Positions 10,590 to 21,734 are shown, counted from the first letter of the stretch. The stretch: 64,000 nt of DNA from Stratiolaelaps scimitus (GCA_019614645.1 JABWDB010000008.1:7564001-7628000); one strand, 5' to 3'. A program made the numbers and translations. Notes: generated by a model from the sequence alone, not told the origin.

Positions 10590-13530
10590 CCGAGAGAAGT
10601 CGAAATGTAGAAGTTCATACCGGGAAAATAATCACATAACTTACAACGACCAGGGTAGATGATGAATGTGTGCATCAAAAAGCAGTGAAATCTGCCGGAA
10701 CTATCTGACATTCACACTAGGGCCGAAAACAATAAAGCCGTTTATATCTCGCGCAAAATGTGCACAGATTCACTGTAAGGTGGGGCTGGTTCGCGAACCA
10801 GCCATCACTGACTCTCCAAACAGGGTCCTGGGTGTATGAAAAAGTTCAACCTTTCTTTTCGTCTAATATTGACGAATGTTAATCTCGCACATAGGGAACA
10901 GCAGATTCGAAACGCGAAGCGACCATTAACTCGGCCGATAAACCGTTAACCGAGAAGTTTATTCAAACATACAATAATTAGGAATTATTAACCAATAACT
11001 ATTCATTGTAATTGCAAGCCTGCTAACAAGCACTACAATGTCGCAGCGATTCGACAAAATGTCACTATACGCCACATCCACAACTCAGGGACACGACACA
11101 GGGCTGCGTTAAGGCTGGAGACAAATATCTGTGCGCGGTGTTGGCCGGCTTTCGGAAGACTGGCCCGCCACCATAGGACACGCGAACGATGCAAATCTCT
11201 ACTCGTTTGCACACTGCGCAGTTGCGAAGACTCCAGTACACCCGGCCAGGTTAAGGACGTATGCGTGTATAGCTCACCGTTAGCCACCGCCACTAAGGTC
11301 TCAAGGGAGAGTGGCCGCGGGCGTTATTAGAACTGACAGCCACCGTTTACGAGCCAGACTGGACTGACTGTGGTCAGGTTACGTTATTCTTGGCGCATAA
11401 TCTCGTTTATCCGAGAGCTAGAATGTGACGGCATTCGCCGACCTTGTGCACAGCGGGCAAGTGGCGCAAATTGAAATGTAAACGAACTACCGGTGTTTGT
11501 TCGTGCATGTGTGTATTTGTGAGTGTATCTATGTACCTGTGTGAACAATGCAGATACAACGTCGGTGGTGTCGAAGGAGGATTGCTTCGCGTGCTGCCCG
11601 ACAACGTGAATCGGGATCCGGCACTTTGATTCGTTGAATGACGGCTTGGTTAGAATAGATGAATGCGTCCTTCTAGCCCGCTCCATAGCCGATATTCGTA
11701 AATAATTCAACACCAAGCGAAAGGGAGAACTTGTGGTGGAATCACATCCACTCACAGGCACAAAAACGCTTCAAGTATCAAAGGAGTGATTCTATTATTT
11801 ACTATTTAGAAGAAATACACTCCCATTCTCGATACGTGGGCCGCCGAGCGACCCCTCAATTCATTTTACAGCGCTTCTAGTTTACGAATGATTTAGCTAG
11901 TGTGTTGATTTGAGAATAAAAACAAGAAGCACTCGGCATATCTACGATATTACCGCGTCGTGGCAAATATTCTTTTTTTTCTATTATTAAAAATACCTAG
12001 TGACTTTCAGTTAGACCAACGGCGGATACAGTATTAAGAGAGTGCATTTCTAAGTCGCTTGAGCGCCAGCTTGCATTGCGATCTAACGGAGATATTCATA
12101 GTTTAGCTTTTGTTTGCCTTCCACAAACTCAAATGATCTAAGGCAAAGTGCTCTCAACCCTGCACTCGAATCCAACAGTGGGACAGAAACTATAACCAGC
12201 CGTTGAAGTGAACGTTGAAGCTAAACGTAAAAAACGTTTACTTCTTGAAAGCGTAGTTTATTCTAATATATGAAATAAACTCTCTACTAATGTCTTTGGT
12301 CCCTGCTTCTCAGAACGACCCTGCAATTCTGCACGGTTTATGGACTGAACCTATTATACTATTACTATGCCAAATGGTTTCCGCACCCAGCCTTGACACG
12401 GATTACCAGGCTACGGTGGTCTGCGTAGAATGCGTCCTCATGTGAACGCAGAGGTTAGATACTTATTTCTAGGTTCAACCACAGCCGCGTTATAGAAAAG
12501 CAGAAAAGAGCCTTTATTCTGCTTCAGTAGCCAACCGTTCGAAAAGAGACCTTTCTAAATCTCCCTAACGAGGCCACACCATGAGAGGACTCTGACGGAA
12601 AAAAATCCTCTCTCAGAAGAAGATTAAACAGATTGTTATACTCACTTCAAATCTTCCCGTCAACCACAAAACAGTGGATGCTTAATATCTAAACCCGTTC
12701 ATCTTTATCTATATATTGTCTAGGTCAGAGACTTGTGCCGTTTACTTCGGCTCTGCTAACCATAGAGTAATCTTTCACTCACCGATAGTATAATGTATCT
12801 GTGATTCGTTCGGATGACCCATACGCCGAAACGTATTTCCGCCGAGTCCGAATATCAGCTAGCTGCAACAAATATCTGATTTCGCCAGAACCCAATATAA
12901 TTGTGTCCGAAAAACCGACTTTTTCAACTTGTGGTACCAGCTGCGCCCTGCGCTTTCGTATGCCACCAGGCGAAATGCAAATTTGCTGGATGGGCAGCCT
13001 CCCTTTGCCGACCACGCAAGCGTAGTAATTTCGCTGTCGCCCGAACGCACTTATTTGTCTGTAATCAAGTACAAACAAACCACAAGCAAGAGACCCACGA
13101 CAACGGCTGAAGGGTGATGCGGCATCGGGCCAGACAGCGAGAGCCGAAAAGCCGAAAAGGAGATGGGCCGTCAGAGATAGGATCGTTGAACATCGCCGCC
13201 TGTTCCTCTGTACAAGATTCGACAGGTCGATAGAGAAGAAGGACACCTTCTAATAGCCACAGTCGTCCGATAAGATCCAATGTAAATATTTAATTTGATT
13301 AGTGGTCCATACGGGTCATGGGCGATGGGAGCAGGTAGTAATAAACGCAGGAAGAGTCCGCTGTCCGTGAGTCAGTGATAAAATCAGCCTTGATTATTAG
13401 CTAACGTGGTTAAGGAACTTCTGCGCATCAGGTGGGTGCCCGACTAGAAGCAGAGGGGTGGCGGTTCGATGGTTAGATGAGCGTTTCTTTCCTCAAACAT
13501 ATTTCCGGCTCCTTTTGATTCTAGCGCTGA
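10590..13530. other. Non-coding stretch
   Basis: No supported exon is seen. Overlapping frames on both strands at 11384-11761 and 12779-13280 are moderately long but have no consistent splice signals. Plain AT-rich sequence dominates 11760-12780. Confidence 0.35.
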
Positions 13531-13531
13531 G

Positions 13532-13555
13532 ATTCAAATTCAAATTCAAATTCAA
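13532..13555 (-). repeat. LINE 3' terminal tandem (TTTGAA)4
   Basis: Four perfect six-base units close the LINE 3' end instead of poly(A). The preceding 45 bases (13556-13600) are the part shared with the SINE tails. Confidence 0.85.
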
Positions 13556-13722
13556 ACAAATGTTTATTGACGGAACTGCTATATACATGCTTAAGTTCTC
13601 GTAAAAATAATAGTTAAAAGAATTATTGCAACGTATATTTTATATATGAAGGGTACACATTTTTTTTTTTGTACAATATGTAAACATTGGGTAAGATACA
13701 AAACAACTATCCACAAAAATAT

Positions 13723-16713
13723 CTACATCTGATTGATAAAAAATTTTTTCACCTCCGCTGCAAACTTTTTTGCCGAGGAGAGTGAACGAATCTCGCGAGG
13801 AAGAGAGCCCCAGACTGCCGGCAAGCGATAAGCGAGAGCATGGCGGCTAGATTCTTTAACGGCAAAAGGTATCACAAACTCAGTTGGTCTGCGGGCCGTT
13901 CTTCGAACCACAGTGGTAATTGGGAAAGTAATGTCGTTTGGAATACGTCCCTTCGACATCTTAAAGGCAAGAAGAGCTACGTGAATCAAATACATAACGC
14001 TCAGCTTAGGCAATTCGTACTTCCCCAGAATGTCGGCGACGGAGTCGGAGCGACGTCTGCCAAAGATAGCCCGTAGTGCGTCATTCTGAACAACCTCTCC
14101 TCTCCGAAGAATCATGCTGTAGCCTCCTCCCCAGATAGAGATCCCGTAGCACAACAGAGGTACCAATAAAACTTTATAGAGGTGTAACAGGCCATCCACA
14201 GGAACCCCACGCTCTCTCAGGCGACGCAAGTTGGCCACCACTGCGTAGCATTTGGGCATGAAGCTCCCTATGTGGTCCTGCCAGCGCATGTTTTCCTGAA
14301 GCGTAAGGCCAAGGCACTTCGCAGACGATGACCAGTGCATCGTTTCACCGGCTACCTGTGTCGGCGACACCTGCACATTTCGTTGAGGCGGGCGAAAGAG
14401 AATGAGGTTGGTCTTGGTCGTGTTGATTACCAGACCGAACCTTTCGAAGGTGTTGATAACCCCCTCCACCTTCTTTAGAGCCTCTTCGATGTCGAGTTGC
14501 AGCGATGAAGGCCGAATTCGAAACAGAAGCGAAGTGTCGTCCGCGTATGCAATGGTCCTACAAAATTTCCCACCAGCGATTTTGAGAAGAATGAAATTGA
14601 CTAGAATTAGAAACATAAACGGCCCTAGAATGGATCCCTGGGGCGTGCCAATGTCAACTTCCAGCCAGTCCGATTCGATGTCCGCTACTTTCACCGCCTG
14701 TCGCCTCGCGGACAAGTACGAGCGAAACCAGTCAACGACACCGGGTTGGCATCCAAGGCACTTCAAGGCCTGCAGGAAAAATGTATGCCGAAGACAATTG
14801 AACGCAGCAGAGACATCCAATAAGACGCCCAGACATACCTGGTTGTTCTCAATGGTGTCAGATATTTCCTGCCACAGGTGGGCCATTGCGAGTTCAGTCG
14901 AGCGTGCCCTACGAAAACCGAATTGACTAGCTGAGAGAAAATCTATCGAGTGAAGATATTTCTCCAGGCGGACCATCACTACCTTCTCGATCACCTTGGA
15001 CAAGTAATCAACCAACGAGATTGGTCGGTAATTTGACAGATGCTTCCGATCCCCCTTCTTCTTATATAGTGGTATAACTGAAGCGTCTTTCAACTTGCGT
15101 GGAAATGTCCCCCTACTCAGCGACAGATTGGCTATGTGAGCAAAAGGTCTCGCGAGCACCGCCGACGCACGTTTTACCAGAGCGCTGGGGATCCCTGCTG
15201 CGCCTGTAGACCAACTAGCCTTCGTAGATTCAAGCACTGTCTGAATCTCCACACAGTTGACTTGGGAGAACTCAAATGTGGTGTTTCGACAGGGCCAGAT
15301 CGATGTAAGCTCCGGCTCGATATTATCGTCGATCCGAAGAGAGGCAACCGTTTTTGAGCCCACCGCAGCAAAATGAGTATTTAATTCATTCGCAATCTCC
15401 TGCGGACTTGTCAGTTCGCCGGATTCGATGACCAGGGCTGTTGGCAGTGCCGCTTTTTGTCTCTCCCGTCCACAGGCAGCGTTTACAAACTCCCACAACT
15501 TCTTTGCATTCCCTTTATGTCGCCCAAACTGCTCTCGGTAAAACGAGCTCCTAGCAATTTGAAGGTCGTGTCTGTAGCGACGAAGACTATGATAATACGC
15601 CATCTTAGATTCTAAGGATCTATTTCTCAAGTACCAGCGGTATAGTTTGTTCACCGAATGGCGCAGACTCCGAAGTCTCGCATTGAACTGGAATCTCTTT
15701 TGCTGTGGAGGTCTACGACTCACCCTGACAGTGAAACACTTATCGTATTCTCTCGTTATAATAGAGCTGAAAGCCTCGAAAGCCTCGTCCGCGTCCACCG
15801 CCTGGTAGACACGCTGCCAGCTCAGTCTGCTAGTGTTCCCCAAAAACTTCTCGATGCTAACACCATCATGTTGTCTGACTAGATTCATCTCACTGTCATC
15901 GGCGTCCCTTAGACTAACGGAAGACCTGCCTGTGAGCGAAACGACAGTAGGATAGTGATCTGAGAAAAGAGGGGTACACCACACGGCTGGAGAGATGTTC
16001 AAGAATTCCTCACAATAACCAATCGCAATGTGGTCAATGCACGTCCCTGATGCTGGACGGGTGACCTGATCAATGATGTGTTGGAAACCTCTTGACGAGA
16101 AGAACGATAAATAGTCTTCACAGGAAGACCTAATAAGGAGGTTCGTGTTAGAATCACCCATTATGATACACGGCAGAGCACTATTTCGCGGGATAATATC
16201 CTCGAGTACATTGAGTAAGGTGTCCCTGTACAAAGCGTGACTAGAATAGAAACCAATTAAGTAGCCAGTAAAACCAGGCTTCTTTAGCAGGACGCGCACC
16301 GCCTGTACGTTGCCATCGTCGCTAGTTCTCGTTTCTGAGTCGACTACCAAGCAGCTAGAGCGAATATAGATGCCTACGCCACCTCCTTGCCTATTGCCCT
16401 CCCGTCCCGCTCCAATGAAACAGAAATCAGAGATACCAAAGCCGCCATAATCAACCATTTTTAACCAGGTCTCACTTACCACCACCGCGGCAAGCCCGAT
16501 GCCCTCCTCCTCCAGGAAGTCAGTTAGAGTCTCGAGTTGACCCGATTTTCTCAGCCCTCCTGTCCCAGCATTCAGATGCAGCGCTGCAAAGTTACTAAAG
16601 GCCGTTGTTCTCCCACCATTCAAGCCTGGGACTAACAATTCAGCATCTCCTTGCCACTTCTGGCAATCACTCACATTATAACAATCTGAGTTGGGTAAAT
16701 GAACATTTGTCAT
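13723..16713 (-). CDS. LINE ORF2, endonuclease-reverse transcriptase
   Basis: A protein of 996 residues. The N-terminal endonuclease (about residues 40-260) shows ALHLN, SETWL, GGGVGIYIR, MGDSNTN and FSDHYP, matching the conserved Asn, Glu, Asp and SDH positions of the exonuclease/endonuclease/phosphatase fold that nicks target DNA. The reverse transcriptase (about 540-790) shows NYRPISLVDYLSKVIEKVV, FGFRRARSTELA, LLDVSAAFN (the catalytic Asp is the D after LL; the usual second D is N here), GTPQGSILGP and AYADDTSLLF with both catalytic aspartates. The C-terminus ends in the LPxEIRxLSSAxKF region common in CR1/Jockey-type elements. There is no RNase H domain. All catalytic residues that I can identify are present, so the enzyme should be functional. 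It probably makes target-primed cDNA and may also mobilise the SINEs with matching tails. Confidence 0.92.
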   Translation of the reverse strand: MTNVHLPNSDCYNVSDCQKWQGDAELLVPGLNGGRTTAFSNFAALHLNAGTGGLRKSGQLETLTDFLEEEGIGLAAVVVSETWLKMVDYGGFGISDFCFIGAGREGNRQGGGVGIYIRSSCLVVDSETRTSDDGNVQAVRVLLKKPGFTGYLIGFYSSHALYRDTLLNVLEDIIPRNSALPCIIMGDSNTNLLIRSSCEDYLSFFSSRGFQHIIDQVTRPASGTCIDHIAIGYCEEFLNISPAVWCTPLFSDHYPTVVSLTGRSSVSLRDADDSEMNLVRQHDGVSIEKFLGNTSRLSWQRVYQAVDADEAFEAFSSIITREYDKCFTVRVSRRPPQQKRFQFNARLRSLRHSVNKLYRWYLRNRSLESKMAYYHSLRRYRHDLQIARSSFYREQFGRHKGNAKKLWEFVNAACGRERQKAALPTALVIESGELTSPQEIANELNTHFAAVGSKTVASLRIDDNIEPELTSIWPCRNTTFEFSQVNCVEIQTVLESTKASWSTGAAGIPSALVKRASAVLARPFAHIANLSLSRGTFPRKLKDASVIPLYKKKGDRKHLSNYRPISLVDYLSKVIEKVVMVRLEKYLHSIDFLSASQFGFRRARSTELAMAHLWQEISDTIENNQVCLGVLLDVSAAFNCLRHTFFLQALKCLGCQPGVVDWFRSYLSARRQAVKVADIESDWLEVDIGTPQGSILGPFMFLILVNFILLKIAGGKFCRTIAYADDTSLLFRIRPSSLQLDIEEALKKVEGVINTFERFGLVINTTKTNLILFRPPQRNVQVSPTQVAGETMHWSSSAKCLGLTLQENMRWQDHIGSFMPKCYAVVANLRRLRERGVPVDGLLHLYKVLLVPLLCYGISIWGGGYSMILRRGEVVQNDALRAIFGRRRSDSVADILGKYELPKLSVMYLIHVALLAFKMSKGRIPNDITFPITTVVRRTARRPTEFVIPFAVKESSRHALAYRLPAVWGSLPREIRSLSSAKKFAAEVKKFFINQM

Positions 16714-16718
16714 ATTAT
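16712..16718 (-). promoter_or_regulatory. ORF1 stop / ORF2 start junction TAATATG
   Basis: ORF1 ends in TAA and the ORF2 ATG follows after a single T. In other two-ORF LINEs with abutting ORFs, ORF2 is made by termination-reinitiation. The same mechanism is inferred here; no pseudoknot was modelled. Confidence 0.5.
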
Positions 16719-18391
16719 ATTGTTACTTTTCTTATTTTTGCCCCCGCTCCCATAGTAAAAACTGCACTTATAAGAGGCTGTAGAACGCGCATAAGGTTTT
16801 TTAAGTGATTGGCAGCTCGAGGACTCATCGCATTTAGGAGACGTAACAACGGCTGCATTGAAATCGCCATGTTCCCTCCTCTAAAAATGCGCTTTTTCTT
16901 CGGCGCCGACTTCCGTGGTCCCGACTCATTCGTCGCCGGTCGCTTGGCTGCCTGTGGACCCGGTTTTATCTTCACCTGCCGTTCGGCCGCCTGTGGTAGC
17001 CGCGTCATGCCCGGCAGATTGACTCTTGTCTCCGATCCAGAAGGCGTGTCTAAAACTAGCGACCGTACCACTGCAGCGTACGAAGGCTGAGACGTTTCGG
17101 CGGGAACAGCGGGCACTGACCCCGTTTCCGGCTGCGGGGGGGTAGACGGAGTATGCACTACCGCGACTTTGCGAGCCTCAGGATGGTCCGCTCTCAGCTG
17201 CTGAATCAATCTACACTCCATCCAGGCCTTACGCCTTTCAATTTCACAAGCCCGCAGCGGGCAGTTCGGAGACGACGCCGAGTGTGCTCCCTTGCAGTTA
17301 ACACACCGTGGCGCATTTCTGCACTTGTCCATAAGATGCCCCGCTTTTCCGCATCTCTTACATGCTACCTCATTCCGACAGAATGAGGCGATGTGACCAA
17401 GTTGTTGGCATCGAAAGCAAGCGATGGGGGTGCCCGCATGCATCACGACCTTATGGGCCCTATAAGCAAGAAATACCTCTGCAGGCGGAATTTTGTGGAA
17501 TTGCAATAGTACGCGATCTGTTGGGAACTCGCGGAGCTCCCCATTAACGCGTTTCTTTATGCATTCACGCTTGACGGTAGTGACACCTACTTTCTCCAAT
17601 GCTACTAGGATTTCATTCTCCAAGAAACCCCTGTCGACTTGTGTGATTCGTGCCCAATATTGTTCCAGCTCCCTACACTTCGCTATTACCGGAGTATTAA
17701 GCAATTTGGATAATTTTAACACTTCCTTAGCGTGCTCCACAGAACCCACCCACACAAAAATCACGTTAGATTTCGATTCTGGTCTGGAGAAGGGGAAGAG
17801 TTTGAATACTTCTCCACACAACGCCAGCAGGTTACCATCAAAACTTTCGCCCACGAAAGTGACCGCGCCCGTTTTGTCACACCTCTTTTCGACTCTCTTC
17901 GAGATAGCTACCCGAAACGCTCCTTTGACCGTCCCCACTTTGTTTTCACGCATAGCTTCAATCTCCAGTTTGATCTTTTGGATCTTCTTAGACGTGCTCC
18001 TGTTTACGACCGTATTCCATCCGTGTTCATGATCTGCACCATGCTCGCAAGCTGTCACTTCCCCATCTATGTCAATGGGTGTCTCTATTTCATTGGTGTC
18101 TACCGGTGCACTGCTTATCGGCGCTTGTGCGGCTGTTGCTCCGTCAGCTGCAACGCCGTTCGCGATAGCCTTCTTCGTTACGCCAACCGCGACAGCATCG
18201 ATAGTCGTCTTGTTCGCCTTGGCATTTGCTGCCTTCGAAGGTTTTAGAACCCCACCGGTCAATATAGGCTTATTCCTTGACTCCTTCGATGCCGTTGCTG
18301 TTGTAGCAGCCGTCCTCCCCATTACGGGGCTGGTACTCAGCCGCTCCGTTCCTACCACAGCTGTCGGGGACAAGCTTTCTGAGCACAACAA
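16715..18391 (-). CDS. LINE ORF1, gag-like zinc-knuckle protein
   Basis: A protein of 558 residues. The first 120 or so are Ala/Thr/Lys-rich and look disordered. Residues of roughly 130-320 form a mixed alpha/beta region that fits the RRM-like fold usual in such proteins. Three zinc knuckles follow at about 325-385: two of the form CX2CX4HX4C (CFRCQQLGHIASFC and CKRCGKAGHLMDKC) and a third, variant CX2CX3HX6C knuckle (CVNCKGAHSASSPNC). The C-terminus is basic (RKSAPKKKR). In this family ORF1 protein binds the element RNA and forms the ribonucleoprotein particle. The start ATG is the first in the frame after the 5' UTR. The stop TAA is one base upstream of the ORF2 ATG. No internal stop or shift is seen. 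Confidence 0.9.
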   Translation of the reverse strand: MLCSESLSPTAVVGTERLSTSPVMGRTAATTATASKESRNKPILTGGVLKPSKAANAKANKTTIDAVAVGVTKKAIANGVAADGATAAQAPISSAPVDTNEIETPIDIDGEVTACEHGADHEHGWNTVVNRSTSKKIQKIKLEIEAMRENKVGTVKGAFRVAISKRVEKRCDKTGAVTFVGESFDGNLLALCGEVFKLFPFSRPESKSNVIFVWVGSVEHAKEVLKLSKLLNTPVIAKCRELEQYWARITQVDRGFLENEILVALEKVGVTTVKRECIKKRVNGELREFPTDRVLLQFHKIPPAEVFLAYRAHKVVMHAGTPIACFRCQQLGHIASFCRNEVACKRCGKAGHLMDKCRNAPRCVNCKGAHSASSPNCPLRACEIERRKAWMECRLIQQLRADHPEARKVAVVHTPSTPPQPETGSVPAVPAETSQPSYAAVVRSLVLDTPSGSETRVNLPGMTRLPQAAERQVKIKPGPQAAKRPATNESGPRKSAPKKKRIFRGGNMAISMQPLLRLLNAMSPRAANHLKNLMRVLQPLISAVFTMGAGAKIRKVTI

Positions 18392-18776
18392 ACAAAGCCT
18401 TTAGCCAGCAGCTGATAGGTACTTTCACCGCCCTGATAGATTTAAAAAGCCCCAGATGCGCGGTACGTCAACGCTTGCAGGAGAAGCTTCGCTTTCGTGA
18501 CGGAGATTAGCTCCAAACCCACACAGCACCTTTATAGTTACTGCGTGTAGAAGTTCTCTCGGAAAGCCATTAGAAAATGCACAAAAGTACCGAAGTCGTT
18601 TCCACTTCAATAAGATCTGTCTTCCACAAAATTCGTGGCACAAAAGATGCACGACGAGACAGTGATCCGACTGGAACACTAGAGGTTACTGCAACGACGC
18701 AGACACCAGCAGAGATTCTGATTTTCACCAGAGCCACACCGTGACGACGCACACCTGTTCGAACGTTCGAACGTTC
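18392..18776 (-). promoter_or_regulatory. LINE 5' UTR with palindromic start, probable internal promoter
   Basis: The region between the ORF1 ATG and the presumed 5' end has no conserved frame. The distal end is a palindromic run of GTTCGAAC units (18757-18776). Elements of this type carry internal promoters in the 5' UTR, so transcription is inferred to start near here; no TATA box is evident. Confidence 0.35.
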
Positions 18777-18779
18777 TCA

Positions 18780-21440
18780 GATCAGCTGCTAGTTCCTTTC
18801 TCTATGTGACTGGCCTTAGCGGACGTTGGCACTGTAGCCAGATTGAAGAAGTTTAATTTTGTTGTTCGAACCGGGTATCACAAATCGTGGTGATATTTGT
18901 GGTATCCATGGCACCGGCACGCAAACGAGTTTGGCACCCAGGTCATGCTGCCTCTACGTGAATCATCTAGCGACGTATTGTTCACCCTGTATATGCTTTG
19001 ACGGTTACGTATATGAATGTAACTCTCTGAAGATATATACACAAGAACAGGCCCGATGTATTAAGATTTGAGGACGGTGTCCCTTGTCGTTTTGCTGACG
19101 AGTCTGCCAATTGATCTAGTATACACCGTTTGTTTCAGCCCTCCCTAAAACGCCGGGGGGTCTCAGTGGTAGCTTATACTCAAGGTTAGCCATCCTCTCC
19201 AAAGCTAGACTAACACTCCTGACGGGCAGCGGAGTCTCACAAATACGGCTGATCCTTTTACTACTTTCGAGTTCGCGCGGTCCTCGAAATAACATTGGGT
19301 AGTCGGCCGGACAAAGCTATCTATGGACAGGGTTGCGTTGCTCAGCTGCTATGTTGGACCTAGGTCTAAGCGAACCTCTCGATTTGCCTGGATTTATCTT
19401 ATTCAATTACGTTCCTCTGCCCTTAATCGTGCGGACCAGAAACTCGCTACCACGTTTGCTGGACTCGTTGTCACCATCCCAATGACATGAATGTTGTTGA
19501 TATTCAGGATATCCATCAGTTCAAAACACGTTTTACGAGATTCATTCCGATTTGTTACAAACAAATATATATTTGGCCGGCCAGCACCAATAGGTCGCCG
19601 TTGGAATCGGTATCAGTGGCAACGGTAGACGCGGGTCGTCCACAGCCTTCTTCACTCGTCCGCGTTCTTATGTTCACTGCTCATCTGTCGCAATACATAT
19701 TACGATCCTTCGTTACCGCCAATTACCTACTGTCCTGCGCCTGGCCTCCCCTTGCTACGGACTAAACGTACATCGCATCTAGTCCCTCATACACAGCCCC
19801 AGTGAAACCGGTACATGTTGCTACTGAACACATAAAACGTCGGCTTCGTCGTTCGGTAGCGGCACTCCGCTCTAAAACCGAAGCGAAGCAGGTTGGTGCT
19901 GTTGACGACGACGACAGTCTTCCCTCCCATTCGTCTGCCCGCTGCTTACTGGGAAATAAACTAAAATCCATAATCGGCCAGCTTCCCCTGCCGCAGCAGC
20001 AGCAGTAGCAGTAGACACGCGCGCTTGGTGTAGTAGCGTCTGTGCATGTAGCGGCTGCCGTGTCACGCAGTGGGTGCCCTGGTCGAAACCGACTTCAGAC
20101 ATCGTTCGCATTTATTATCATCATCATCGCCGTCATCATCATGAGGACCTTCATCACTGCCTCGTGGTCTTCTCGTGGTCCTCTCCTTGGGCCAGGTAGC
20201 TATCCCCATGGCTGTTGCCGTCCTCAGACGTCGCTCGTCTGACTAACTGCCAGCCACCCGAAGCAACAGCCCCCACCCAATCTCGTTGTAGGGTGAAGAA
20301 GCCGGCTTGACTTGGACGGGTTTGGGATCGAGGAGTGAAGTGGGCTAGGGTGAAAAAACCCTCCGTCGTCGGCTTCGCGACGGCGACTGTCGCCATGACG
20401 GCTAAGGCATCACCGGTGTCGCTGTATGTTATACATGTAAATACATCATCGCCGAACGTCGACGCCTTCTGTACGAACTTCCGTAGCGGCAGCTGGTGCC
20501 AGCTCGTCAGTCAGATTGCCTGTAGAGGTTCTGCCTTAGCTGGGATCCTCTGTTGTGCGTCGCTACTGGGACTTTCTGTCGGTATCACCGATGCTTCGTC
20601 TGTGCACCTCACTAATTTCGAAGACAGCAGCGGTCGGAGCAGCAACGAAAGCTAGCTTCGTCGAGTTGTCGGATTCGCTATCACTGGTCGCGCTGGGTGC
20701 CACCACTTCTGGCTAGTGAGTAGGTCTGGCCAACTGGATTCAATGGCTAATGTCGTTGTCGTCACCCCTACATGAATACAGATCTTCGGGAGACGCACAA
20801 AGTACCATTCAAAAGCGACACCAACGCCACGAAACCGCAACCAGCGTCTGTCCTTGTCGATAGGTGCATCCAGTCAGGCCACCTACTTCCTATGCGGTTG
20901 TGTTTCTGGAGGCCGGCTCGCTGCTGCTACCACGCATCTTGTAGCAGTACTATTATATACGGTGGTGATAGCAGCCGTTTGAGCAACAACCACAAATTAT
21001 GAACAAAGCGCCTTCCTCTGAAAATCACGAAAGGAAGAGACGAAAAGTAGCAATGAGATACACCTCAGCACAAATTACACGTTGTAAGAGCACAACTAGG
21101 AGGCAAATGGGTAGGATAGGAGTGGGGTTTCGTGTCGCCATCGCTCCGCATGTCGCTGTCACGGCGGACAGAGTTGATAAGGTAAGAATCAAGAGCGTTG
21201 TAGACGATGCCAACAGCAGCACCAGAAATAGCAGCAGCAGCAGCAACAACATTCGTGAATGAATGGCGAACTGTGCCAAAGAAAAGAGTCGCAGAACCAC
21301 AAACCCGATCCCTAGCTAATCGCGTAGGACGGAGGAGGGTTAGATGAATAACAATGAGCGTGGCTAAAGTCGCTGATTCAAGTCGCAGCCAGGGAACCGG
21401 GGATTTCCCTAAAATCACAGGGCGAAGCTGTCGCAGGGTT
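18780..21440. other. Mostly non-coding, GC-rich in the second half
   Basis: 18780-19760 holds nothing recognisable. Between 19760 and 21420 the DNA is GC/CG-rich, with CAG runs (19994-20008, 21227-21246) and several frames open on both strands. This could be a CpG-rich promoter/first-exon region, but the strand cannot be settled. Confidence 0.3.
19766..20008 (+). CDS. Possible terminal exon, basic protein
   Basis: The frame is open from 19766 to a TAG at 20006-20008 (80 codons), with a possible acceptor CATCGCATCTAG at 19780. The peptide has a basic helix-like stretch (EHIKRRLRRSVAALRSKTEAK), an acidic DDDD run and a Gln-rich end coded by a CAG repeat. The opposite strand is also open (19762-19971), so the call is weak. 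No family is recognised. Confidence 0.2.
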   Translation, partial: TYIASSPSYTAPVKPVHVATEHIKRRLRRSVAALRSKTEAKQVGAVDDDDSLPSHSSARCLLGNKLKSIIGQLPLPQQQQ

Positions 21441-21457
21441 GTGGCATTTCAGCCAAC

Positions 21458-21729
21458 ATGACGTCTGACAGAAATTTGACAGAAGCGGCAGCACTTGTAT
21501 TCGGTCAGTGCGTGCGACAGCACCGCCAGTCTATGCCTGAAATACTCGACGATGTCGTCGAAATCGAGGGAATTGTAGCTGAATCCTGCTTCGATTGTCC
21601 CGTTGCAATCGGTGTTGTCACTAGCTGTGTGCCGTCTCCCTACGAGCTGTCGTCAAATGCAGATGAATTGCTAATTATGTTGAGAAGATCCCCTTGCGGT
21701 CTCGTCGCTGCGTCAATTCCTCAGCTTCC
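21458..21729 (+). CDS. Candidate first coding exon
   Basis: An ATG in a good animal context (CAACATGA), six bases after a plausible acceptor (TGGCATTTCAG), opens a frame of 90 codons that runs into a consensus donor CC/GTGAGT at 21730. The in-frame TGA lies inside that donor, so the ORF would end there only if unspliced. The peptide is acidic (EILDDVVEIEGIVAES) with several cysteines (C-FDC, SC, PC) and ends LRRSPCGLVAASIPQL. There is no signal peptide or membrane span. It is not recognised. The coordinates assume splicing in phase 2. Confidence 0.4.
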
Positions 21730-21734
21730 GTGAG

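Larger units (their letters stand above)
13532..18776 (-). mobile_element. Apparently full-length non-LTR retrotransposon (Jockey/CR1-type LINE)
   Basis: The element runs on the minus strand: a 5' UTR of about 380 bases, ORF1 (18391-16715), ORF2 (16713-13723), and a 3' UTR of about 170 bases with an AATAAA-like signal. It ends in a six-base tandem tail, four units of (TTTGAA) at 13555-13532. A simple-repeat tail instead of poly(A), together with an apurinic-type endonuclease, a reverse transcriptase, no RNase H, and zinc knuckles in ORF1, fits the Jockey/CR1 supergroup. Clade placement needs a tree. Both ORFs lack stops and frameshifts, so the copy is young and may be mobilisation-competent. 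The 5' boundary is inferred from a palindromic GTTCGAAC repeat at 18757-18776 and is uncertain. No clear target-site duplication was found. Confidence 0.85.

Noticed and set aside
14402..14926. 174-codon plus-strand frame inside the LINE
   Set aside because: It is a shadow of ORF2 on the opposite strand; the reverse transcriptase frame explains the sequence.
17493..18247. Overlapping plus-strand frames of 171-179 codons
   Set aside because: They lie antisense to ORF1 of the LINE and carry no domain.
19130..19330. Possible tRNA or snRNA
   Set aside because: No internal promoter boxes, cloverleaf or U1/U2-type motifs were found on either strand.
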